DNA of 7,294 bases, taken from NCBI GenBank assembly GCA_030614305.1, contig JAUWKH010000082.1, positions 1 through 7,294 of the forward strand. Reading direction: 5' to 3'. This document shows positions 1-5,113 of the stretch, in pieces. A model generated the notes under the pieces. The model made no database searches. It was not told the origin of the DNA and saw only the letters and a program-made list of their open reading frames with translations. Source of the stretch: Bacteroidota bacterium. GTDB lineage: Bacteria > Bacteroidota > Bacteroidia > Bacteroidales > JADFUO01. Positions within the stretch are counted from its first letter, which is position 1. Every line of letters starts with the position of its first letter. The position numbers were made by a program, and so were the translations under genes.

Positions 1-1480
1 AAACTGGAGAGGAATTTTAGAGTATTTTTCACCGGCTGTACAACTTGGGCTTACTGCTACGCCTAAACGAAAAGACAATGTTGATACGTATAAATATTTT
101 GGCGAACCTGTTTATATCTATTCGCTCAAAGAAGGTATTAACGATGGTTTCCTTACGCCATTCAAGGTAAAACGCATCAAAACAACGCTTGACGATTATA
201 TCTACACCAGTGATGACAATATTATTGAAGGCGAGATTGAAGAAGGAAAACTGTATGAAGAACCTGATTTTAATAAAATTATTGAAATAAAAGAACGAGA
301 GGCAAAACGAGTTCAGATTTATATGGACGAAGCCAATCAGAAAGAAAAAACCATCATTTTCTGTGCTACACAAGACCACGCAGCCGCAGTTCGTGATTTG
401 GTAAATCAATACAAAAAAAGTAACGACCCGAACTATTGTGTTCGTGTAACTGCAAACGATGGAGAAATTGGCGAACAGTTTTTACGGGAATTTCAAGAAA
501 ATGAAAAAACAATTCCAACGGTATTAACCACTTCCCAAAAACTATCAACAGGTGTTGATGCCAGGAATATTCGCAACATTGTTTTAATGCGACCGGTAAA
601 TCAAATAATTGAGTTTAAACAAATAGTTGGTAGAGGAACACGCCTTTTTGACGGAAAAGAATTTTTTACTATTTATGATTTTGTAGATGCTTATCAACGC
701 TTTTCTGACCCGGAATGGGATGGCGAACCTGTGGAAGAAGACCATTGTCCGGTTTGCGGAGAAATACCTTGTGTTTGCGAAAAGACACCACCAAAACCTT
801 GTCCTCTTTGTGGGCAAAAACCTTGTATTTGTATTAAAGAACCACCACCGCCTTGTTATAAATGTGGACAAAGCCCTTGTATTTGTCCAAAAAAAGTTAA
901 GGTAAAATTACGTGACGGTAAAGAAAGAGAAATACAACATATGATTGCTACTTCGTTTTGGAATGCTGACGGTAAACCAATTTCTGCTGAGGAATTTTTG
1001 AATAATTTATTTGGAGAACTTCCTAACTTCTTTAAAAGCGAAGAAGAATTACGGACTTTGTGGAGTAATCCAATGACAAGAAAAACTTTGCTTGAAAAGT
1101 TGGACGAAGCAGGTTTCGGCAAAGAAGAGTTAAACACTCTTAAAAAACTAATTGACGCAGAAAAAAGCGATTTGTTTGATGTGTTGGAATATGTGTTTAA
1201 CAGCGACATAAAACCGATAACAAGAGAAGAAAGAGTAACAAGAGCAGAAGCAACAATTTTTGCATTACTCAACGACAAGCAAAAGGAATTTATAGAATTT
1301 GTTTTGAGCAAATATATTGAGACAGGCGTTGGAGAACTTGACCAGGAAAAATTACCAATCTTGCTGACAAATAAATATCAATCGTTGGAAGATGCAAAAG
1401 AGATATTGGGCGATGTTTCAAACATAACATCACTGTTTATTGAATTCCAGAAACATTTATATGAAACTAAAGTAGCATAA
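1..1480 (+). CDS. hsdR: Type I restriction endonuclease, R subunit (HsdR), 5'-truncated by the window edge
   Basis: The frame is open from base 2 to the TAA at 1478-1480, giving 492 visible residues; the true start lies left of the window, so the ATG at 323 is only an internal Met. It is the ATP-dependent DNA translocase and nuclease subunit of a type I restriction-modification complex, acting in the cytoplasm with HsdM and HsdS (not in view). Visible SF2 helicase motifs are LGLTATP (residues 15-21, motif III), KTIIFCAT (116-123, motif IV), LTTSQKLSTGVD (175-186, motif V) and QIVGRGTRL (207-215, motif VI). Walker A, the DEAD-type motif II and the N-terminal PD-(D/E)xK nuclease must lie upstream. 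From about residue 249 come three 18-residue Cys-rich modules, then an EcoEI_R_C-like helical C-terminus. Family assignment rests on motif order and on the stretch after motif III (YFGEPVYIYSLKEGINDGFL), which is characteristic of EcoEI-type HsdR. The end looks natural rather than truncated. Confidence 0.93.
   Translation, partial: NWRGILEYFSPAVQLGLTATPKRKDNVDTYKYFGEPVYIYSLKEGINDGFLTPFKVKRIKTTLDDYIYTSDDNIIEGEIEEGKLYEEPDFNKIIEIKEREAKRVQIYMDEANQKEKTIIFCATQDHAAAVRDLVNQYKKSNDPNYCVRVTANDGEIGEQFLREFQENEKTIPTVLTTSQKLSTGVDARNIRNIVLMRPVNQIIEFKQIVGRGTRLFDGKEFFTIYDFVDAYQRFSDPEWDGEPVEEDHCPVCGEIPCVCEKTPPKPCPLCGQKPCICIKEPPPPCYKCGQSPCICPKKVKVKLRDGKEREIQHMIATSFWNADGKPISAEEFLNNLFGELPNFFKSEEELRTLWSNPMTRKTLLEKLDEAGFGKEELNTLKKLIDAEKSDLFDVLEYVFNSDIKPITREERVTRAEATIFALLNDKQKEFIEFVLSKYIETGVGELDQEKLPILLTNKYQSLEDAKEILGDVSNITSLFIEFQKHLYETKVA
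746..907 (+). repeat. Three tandem 54-bp coding repeats: Cys-rich modules inside hsdR
   Basis: Three consecutive 18-codon units start at 746, 800 and 854. Each begins with an 11-residue core of pattern C-x-x-C-G-x-x-P-C-x-C (CPVCGEIPCVC, CPLCGQKPCIC, CYKCGQSPCIC), followed by a 7-residue linker. The first two linkers are Lys/Pro-rich (EKTPPKP, IKEPPPP); the third runs on into the C-terminal domain. Four Cys per unit, twelve in all, would suit structural Zn(II) binding, but that is an inference. The repeats lie between helicase motif VI and the C-terminal domain, like a hinge. Confidence 0.9.
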
Positions 1481-1484
1481 TGAA

Positions 1485-1640
1485 AAATGACGGAATAGCC
1501 TACCCTTCGCAGTCATACACATTGCCAAGTCGCTCAAAAAAGCCGACACACGAACCAAAACTTGTCAAAGAGTATGCCTGCCCCAACGCACCGAAAAACA
1601 GACAGAAAACTTCACCCCGAAAATTTTCGGGGGTTTGATG
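1485..1640. other. GC-richer non-coding island downstream of hsdR
   Basis: By direct count 58 of 120 bases in 1501-1620 are G or C (48%), whereas 2161-2220 has 7 of 60. It contains an imperfect inverted pair, TTGCCAAGT (1522-1530) and ACTTGTCAA (1560-1568), with a 29-base loop, and ends in the palindrome at 1615-1632. A 52-codon frame starts at 1480 overlapping the hsdR stop by one base (TAATG) and ends at 1638, but its Lys/Pro/Ser-rich product has no recognisable domain and I do not call it a gene. The segment looks like a dispersed intergenic repeat or the remnant of an inserted element; I cannot name a family. Confidence 0.4.
1615..1632. terminator. Perfect 18-bp palindrome, possible terminator after hsdR
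   Basis: CCCCGAAAATTTTCGGGG is an uninterrupted self-complementary palindrome 135 bp beyond the hsdR stop. As RNA it could form a GC-clamped hairpin. On the plus strand only GTTT follows, and there is no T-tract on either strand, so intrinsic termination would be weak. Its symmetry would allow it to act on transcripts from hsdR and from the minus-strand lipoprotein gene. A protein-binding site is an alternative. Confidence 0.45.
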
Positions 1641-1672
1641 AAGGGGGCACTGATAGTTTATACTAATTTTAT

Positions 1673-1680
1673 TATCTTTG
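1673..1680 (+). promoter_or_regulatory. Isolated match to the Bacteroidota -7 element
   Basis: TATCTTTG matches TAnnTTTG exactly. No -33 TTG lies at the usual 17-23 bp distance, and the only thing downstream on this strand is the antisense of the lipoprotein gene at 1690-2181. It could start an antisense transcript or be chance. Confidence 0.2.
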
Positions 1681-1689
1681 GGTAATATT

Positions 1690-2181
1690 TTAGAGTAGGC
1701 TGTCAGGCTCTACTCTACGACTGTCTAAAAACCTAACATTGTTGCTGTTGTTAATAATTATAATCATTTCATCATTACCACCGATTGATAGTAGGTTTGG
1801 GTTAATAAATCCAGATAGTTCGGATTGGTTGGATGAATTATCCAAAATCCCTTTGAAAGAGAAATTAAGTTTATCATCATTAAAGTTTGTGGAAAAAAAT
1901 ATGCTGTCCTGTTCAACAACACCATTAATAAACCCTTTTTCTTGCACTGTAGAATCGCGAACAACAATTTCTCCAGACAATTTGTTATCATCTTGCGTAA
2001 GACTAAAAAGATAATAATATCTGATTGTATCAGGATTTAATGCAATCATATTACATTCCCAGTATGTTGTTCCTCCGAATAAAACAACATTTTGCGGTGT
2101 GTTGTCGTCTTTTTTACATGATAAAAAGAATAAAATGATTCCCAGAGAAAATCCGGCAACATTTTTTATTAATAATTTTAT
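1690..2181 (-). CDS. Small hypothetical lipoprotein lacking a canonical start codon
   Basis: The frame runs on the minus strand to a TAA at 1692-1690. The first ATG (2049) is clearly too late: the 44 codons before it read as a lipoprotein signal, with a basic N-terminus (KLLIKN), a hydrophobic stretch (VAGFSLGIILFFLS) and the lipobox cysteine (FLSC-KKDDN), then VVLFGGTTYWECN leading into the ATG-initiated part. Starting at the ATA at 2181-2179, where ATG would be expected, gives 163 residues with the lipidated Cys at position 22. An in-frame stop at 2199-2197 allows no earlier start, and no ATG, GTG or TTG exists between. The mature part is rich in beta-type patterns (YYYLFSLTQDD, KLSGEIVVRDS, LNFSFKGILD), suggesting a small beta-sheet envelope protein of unknown function. 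It may be a pseudogene that lost its start, or it may use a rare start. The product should be anchored in the inner or outer membrane. Confidence 0.6.
   Translation of the reverse strand: MKLLIKNVAGFSLGIILFFLSCKKDDNTPQNVVLFGGTTYWECNMIALNPDTIRYYYLFSLTQDDNKLSGEIVVRDSTVQEKGFINGVVEQDSIFFSTNFNDDKLNFSFKGILDNSSNQSELSGFINPNLLSIGGNDEMIIIINNSNNVRFLDSRRVEPDSLL
1691..1717. repeat. 8-bp inverted repeat overlapping the 3' end of the minus-strand lipoprotein gene
   Basis: TAGAGTAG (1691-1698) and CTACTCTA (1710-1717) are perfect reverse complements around an 11-base loop that itself carries part of the direct repeat AGGCT-GTC-AGGCT (1697-1709). The stop codon of the minus-strand gene (1692-1690) overlaps one arm. 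On the minus strand AAAATATT rather than a T-run follows, so it is not a classical terminator. Confidence 0.5.
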
Positions 2182-2190
2182 TGTTATTAA
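2158..2190. repeat. Copy 1 of a duplicated segment (5' end of the lipoprotein gene)
   Basis: This segment covers the ATA start region of the minus-strand lipoprotein gene and the bases just ahead of it. It recurs in the same orientation at 2862-2895: allowing one gap, 31 of 34 columns agree, including the 16-base tail TTTTATTGTTATTAA preceded by A. A low-complexity AT composition inflates the match, but the adjoining match of 2841-2867 to 1700-1740 supports common origin. Confidence 0.6.
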
Positions 2191-2197
2191 ATAAGCT

Positions 2198-2205
2198 TAT
2201 ATTTG
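2198..2205 (+). promoter_or_regulatory. Candidate -7 promoter element for the NTF2-like lipoprotein gene
   Basis: TATATTTG matches the Bacteroidota -7 consensus TAnnTTTG. The nearest TTG upstream (2181-2183) is only 14 bp away, shorter than the usual 17-23 bp spacing, so the -33 element is poor. It would give a leader of roughly 75-80 bases before the ATG at 2287. Confidence 0.35.
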
Positions 2206-2286
2206 TCTGATTTCTATAAAACAGTGGCTTTTTTAGACAAACCGCTATTGCTTCAATTAAACAATTTTATAAACTAAATTATTATT

Positions 2287-2829
2287 ATGAAAACATCAAT
2301 GAAATTATTTATCATCCTTTTAACAGTCGTTGCCTGCAATGCACCAAAGGATAACAACACATCAATTGACAAATCAGAACCCGTTTCTGAAGTAGAAAAA
2401 GCTATTGATAAAGCAGTAGCCGGCGCATATTATTTTTGGAAATATGAAAAAGGTGATTGGGTAGATTTTTCTGATTTTTCTTATTATTATACGCCTAATT
2501 CATTCATTCAGACAATAAGAGGAGATAGCATCGAAACTGAATCAATGAAAGAAAGTCTTGAGCGTTTTAAAAAAGCAATTGATGCCGGACAAATAACCTA
2601 CTTCAATGAACTTGAAATAGATTCAGAGACAGAGTGCTATGGAAATATTGCACATAGAATTAGTTATCTCACCTACTATTACAACTCAAAGGACTCCATA
2701 TATTGTAGGGCTGTGAATAGCCTGCAAATAGTCAATATTGATGGGAAGTGGTTGTTAAATTCAGTGCTTAGGCAATTTGAGGGGGATGATTTTCCTTTTC
2801 CTTCAAAATACGATAATATAAAGAAATAG
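2287..2829 (+). CDS. Lipoprotein with NTF2-like (SnoaL/DUF4440-type) domain
   Basis: 180 residues, ATG start. The signal peptide is short: basic start MKTSMK, hydrophobic LFIILLTVVA, then the lipobox cysteine at residue 17, so the mature protein is lipid-anchored. Met5 is an alternative start but would shorten the signal. After an acidic/Ser-rich spacer, residues about 35-172 fit the NTF2-like fold: an opening helix (EVEKAIDKAVAGAYYFW), a mid segment FNELEIDSE, the strand GNIAHRISYLTYY (the usual family strand near the pocket) and the closing pair NSLQIVNIDGKWLLNSVLRQFE (144-165), followed by FPFPSKY. NTF2-like proteins bind small ligands or are enzymes; nothing here fixes a substrate, so no reaction is proposed. 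It is divergent from the lipoprotein at 1690-2181, with about 105 bp between them. The leader is A/T-rich with no Shine-Dalgarno sequence. Confidence 0.82.
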   Translation: MKTSMKLFIILLTVVACNAPKDNNTSIDKSEPVSEVEKAIDKAVAGAYYFWKYEKGDWVDFSDFSYYYTPNSFIQTIRGDSIETESMKESLERFKKAIDAGQITYFNELEIDSETECYGNIAHRISYLTYYYNSKDSIYCRAVNSLQIVNIDGKWLLNSVLRQFEGDDFPFPSKYDNIKK

Positions 2830-2834
2830 TAAAA

Positions 2835-2895
2835 GCCTAACTGTCAGACTGTCAAAAACCTAATATTATTTTATTATTAATTTTATTGTTATTAA
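2835..2895. pseudogene. Ghost of a second copy of the minus-strand lipoprotein gene (internal deletion)
   Basis: Positions 2841-2867 align with 1700-1706 plus 1720-1740, which encode the 3' end of the lipoprotein gene: CTGTCAG, then ACTGTC, then AAAAACCTAA followed by C/T and ATT. Immediately after, 2862-2895 aligns with 2158-2190, the 5' end of the same gene, in the same orientation. What is missing is about 423 bp bounded in the intact copy by the 6-bp direct repeat AACATT (1735-1740 and 2158-2163). This is what remains if a second copy loses its interior by recombination between those short repeats. A further 13 bases (1707-1719) are also absent. No reading frame of use survives. Confidence 0.5.
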
Positions 2896-3088
2896 TGCAG
2901 GTGCTTCTTATAAATTGAGTATGTTGTAAAACATGAAATTTATATAAGGAACCAACAGAAACCAGGCAATCCTTTTCCATGTCTCGCTCGAGCAATCCAA
3001 TTTATAGAAAGTCTTCCCAAATTTAGAATCAAATAATTATACAATTTATTTATAAACAATTGTAATTCTGAAAAATATAATTTAATTT

Positions 3089-3113
3089 TACATTTGGCTT
3101 AATAATTGCCAAA
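3089..3113 (+). promoter_or_regulatory. Candidate promoter with overlapping 6-bp inverted repeat for the LamG-LruC lipoprotein gene
   Basis: TACATTTG (3089-3096) matches TAnnTTTG, with the likely transcription start near 3101-3103 and a leader of about 40 bases. TTTGGC (3093-3098) and GCCAAA (3108-3113) form a perfect inverted repeat with a 9-base spacer, straddling the -7 element and the start site. This could be an operator, or a small hairpin at the 5' end of the mRNA. No good -33 TTG lies 17-23 bp upstream. Confidence 0.4.
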
Positions 3114-3143
3114 CATTTTTTAAAATATTAAATTTTGGAAAAA

Positions 3144-5021
3144 ATGAAAAAAATATCATTTGTATTATTCTCAGTATTTATTTTATTTACTGCTTGTAAA
3201 AAGTTTAATGACGAACCTCAGGATATTATACATAACCTTTCTAATCTTGTAGCCAGCCCTGACTTTGATTGGGAAACATCAAGAAATGTTAATTTTAGTA
3301 TCTATTCTGAAGAAACAACCATATTACAAATCACATCAGTTGATGGTAATATTTTTTATCATGATGGTTTTTACAGCATTTATGATAGTATACAAGAAAG
3401 TTATAAAGTTAGCATTAATTTTCCTGTATATATTAACGAAGTAGTAATAAATTCAGTACCTGTAAGCATTATTAATGATAATGTTGAATTCTCACTTTCA
3501 AAGAAGAATATTATAAATAATAAAAGTTTTAATAAAGACGGCATTGTTTCTTTATGGAATTTAAATGAAAATTCAGGAACAATAGTTTATGATTCGGAAG
3601 ATGGTAATGATGGGACAATTTATGGAGCAAGCTGGACAGAAGGAATTTCAGGAAGTGCATTAAAGTTTGATGGAAAGAATGATTATGTGTCAATACCTGA
3701 TGCAGATAATCTTGATATAACACAAAGTTTATCAATTATGGCATGGGCAAAAACCGAAAAAAATGTAACAGCCAAAGTTGTTCAGAAAGGCGACTGGGAC
3801 GGATATAATATTGCCTTGGATAAATGGAAGGGATGGAAAGGCTCAATACGAATGACTAATAATACAAGTCATGGATTGAAGTGGGGCGAAGGAAGACCAT
3901 TGTTAAACGAATGGTATCATATAGCTTTAACTTACGATGGTTCGCAAATGAAATTATATGTTAACGGGCAGGAAAAAAGCAGTAAAGCTGTTGCCGGTGA
4001 ATTAAAAGTAAATTCAAGACCAGTTAGTTTTGGCTCGGATAATGGAGCCCAGAAATTTTTTAAAGGCACTATTGACGATGTTCGTATTTATAGTCAAGCA
4101 TTAACTGCAGAAGAAATTCAGGCGATATATAATGGACAACAAGGTACGGATAGCGACGGAGATGGTGTTCCTGATGATGAAGATGCTTATCCTTATGACC
4201 CTGAACGCGCTTTTAATAACTTCTATCCATCAGGTGATTATGCCAGTCTTGCTTTTGAAGACCTTTGGCCTGGTTTAGGGGATTATGATTTTAATGACTT
4301 AGTACTGGATTATCAGTTTGAAATTGTTACGAGTGCTTCAAACAAAGTAACAGAAATTTACGGGAACTTTGTTGTTCGTGCAATCGGCGCAAGTCTGTTT
4401 AACGGATTTGGATTTCAATTTCCCAATGATAATATTCAGGCAAATGATATTACTGTGAGTGGTTATGATCTTCAGGATGGGTATATAACTTTAAATGCTA
4501 ATGGTACTGAAGCCGGACAGGAAAAAACCACAATAATTGTTTTTGATAATGCTTATAATATTTTACAATCTTCTTCAGGATTTGGTGTTAATGTTGATCC
4601 TGCATATCCTTATGTAGAGCCCGATACAGTTAAAATAACTATGGTTTTAACCCAGGGAATATATAGCTTAGGTGATATTGATATGATTAATTTTAACCCG
4701 TTTTTAATTGTTGATAAAATCAGGGGAAAAGAGATACACCTTGCAGATTATCCTCCTACAAGCCTTGTTGATGCGAGTTATTTCGGGACACTGCATGACG
4801 ATAGTGACCCGGGTATTGGCAGGTATTACAAAACTGAAAACAACCTTCCATGGGCAATTAATATTATCGAAAGTTTTGATTATACAATTGAAAAGGTTGA
4901 AATTACCTATGGTTACTTAAAATTTTACGAATGGGCTGAATCCGGCGGCACAAGCTATCCCGACTGGTACAAGGATGAACCCGGATACAGGGATAATTCT
5001 AAAATTTATCCAATTCCGTAA
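3144..5021 (+). CDS. Surface lipoprotein with LamG-like lectin domain and LruC/DUF4842 C-terminus
   Basis: The ATG at 3144 is chosen over the in-frame TTG at 3135 because it begins a clean lipoprotein signal (MKKISFVLFSVFILFTAC, lipidated Cys18); this gives 625 residues. CKK with acidic residues following resembles Bacteroidota lipoprotein export signals, so cell-surface display is likely. Order: residues 25-130, an N-terminal beta domain with the FDWETS motif common in LruC proteins; residues about 133-331, a LamG/concanavalin A-like jelly roll (SLWNLNENSG, GSALKFDGKNDYVSIPD, EWYHIALTYDGSQMKLYVNG, IDDVRIYSQALTAEEI); D336 onward, a calcium-type loop DSDGDGVPDDEDAYPYDPE; then LruC/DUF4842 (FEDLWPGLGDYDFNDLVLDY near 374-393, then GASLFNGFGFQFP, DYPPTSLVDASYFGT, NLPWAINI, and a C-terminal WAESGG...DWY). 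LamG domains usually bind glycans or protein ligands, so an adhesin or matrix role is inferred. It appears to be a single-gene unit. Confidence 0.88.
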   Translation: MKKISFVLFSVFILFTACKKFNDEPQDIIHNLSNLVASPDFDWETSRNVNFSIYSEETTILQITSVDGNIFYHDGFYSIYDSIQESYKVSINFPVYINEVVINSVPVSIINDNVEFSLSKKNIINNKSFNKDGIVSLWNLNENSGTIVYDSEDGNDGTIYGASWTEGISGSALKFDGKNDYVSIPDADNLDITQSLSIMAWAKTEKNVTAKVVQKGDWDGYNIALDKWKGWKGSIRMTNNTSHGLKWGEGRPLLNEWYHIALTYDGSQMKLYVNGQEKSSKAVAGELKVNSRPVSFGSDNGAQKFFKGTIDDVRIYSQALTAEEIQAIYNGQQGTDSDGDGVPDDEDAYPYDPERAFNNFYPSGDYASLAFEDLWPGLGDYDFNDLVLDYQFEIVTSASNKVTEIYGNFVVRAIGASLFNGFGFQFPNDNIQANDITVSGYDLQDGYITLNANGTEAGQEKTTIIVFDNAYNILQSSSGFGVNVDPAYPYVEPDTVKITMVLTQGIYSLGDIDMINFNPFLIVDKIRGKEIHLADYPPTSLVDASYFGTLHDDSDPGIGRYYKTENNLPWAINIIESFDYTIEKVEITYGYLKFYEWAESGGTSYPDWYKDEPGYRDNSKIYPIP

Positions 5022-5042
5022 TAAATAAAATTGACTAAATAA

Positions 5043-5077
5043 TATGAATATTTGTAGTATGAATACAAATATTCATA
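5043..5077. promoter_or_regulatory. 14-bp perfect inverted repeat upstream of the AAA_14 ATPase gene (candidate operator)
   Basis: TATGAATATTTGTA (5043-5056) and TACAAATATTCATA (5064-5077) are exact reverse complements separated by 7 bases. The core AATATTTGTA occurs a third time at 5080-5089, in direct orientation and touching the -7 element at 5088-5095. Such spacing suits a dimeric repressor, but with a short A/T stem it could also serve as a terminator for the gene ending at 5021. No T-run follows, which favours a DNA-binding site. Confidence 0.55.
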
Positions 5078-5087
5078 ATAATATTTG

Positions 5088-5095
5088 TATCTTTG
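5088..5095 (+). promoter_or_regulatory. Candidate -7 promoter element for the AAA_14 ATPase gene
   Basis: TATCTTTG matches TAnnTTTG. It ends 18 bases before the ATG at 5114, so transcription would begin about 10-14 bases ahead of the start codon, leaving almost no leader. No -33 TTG is present at the usual distance, where the inverted repeat lies instead. Confidence 0.45.
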
Positions 5096-5113
5096 TTGCA
5101 AAAAAATCTTAAA

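Larger units (their letters stand above)
2830..3143. other. 313-bp intergenic region between the NTF2-like and LamG-LruC lipoprotein genes
   Basis: No gene is called here. Its left part is the deleted lipoprotein copy (2835-2895). The middle (about 2941-3000) is less AT-rich than its surroundings and carries the 8-bp palindrome GCTCGAGC (2986-2993); all three minus-strand frames stay open there for some distance, but no start codon with a convincing product is found. The right part is very AT-rich and holds the candidate promoter and hairpin in front of the LamG-LruC gene (3089-3113). Confidence 0.6.

Noticed and set aside
746..907. Periodic repeats as a CRISPR array
   Set aside because: The 54-bp units are in phase with the hsdR frame and encode Cys modules; there are no spacers between identical repeats.
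856..1311. Minus-strand frame of 151 codons inside hsdR
   Set aside because: Ser/Leu-rich antisense shadow of a well-supported HsdR reading frame.
1480..1638. 52-codon ATG frame overlapping the hsdR stop (TAATG), as if translationally coupled
   Set aside because: Product is Lys/Pro/Ser-rich with no domain, its end coincides with the palindrome, and the region reads better as a structured non-coding island.
1739..2014. Plus-strand frame of 91 codons with a Leu/Ile-rich start
   Set aside because: It is antisense to the lipoprotein gene; the minus frame has a proper lipobox and protein-like composition, while this one is low-complexity LLLIIII and Ser-rich.
1691..2895. Insertion sequence bounded by the repeats around the two lipoprotein genes
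   Set aside because: No transposase, no terminal inverted repeats and no target-site duplication are visible; the repeats are direct and better explained by duplication and deletion.
3135..3143. TTG start nine bases upstream for the LamG-LruC gene
   Set aside because: The ATG at 3144 begins a cleaner signal peptide (MKKISF) and fits the usual lipoprotein start.
5093..5113. TTG start giving seven extra residues for the AAA_14 protein
   Set aside because: It lies inside the -7 promoter element; the ATG at 5114 fits the family's short N-terminus before Walker A.
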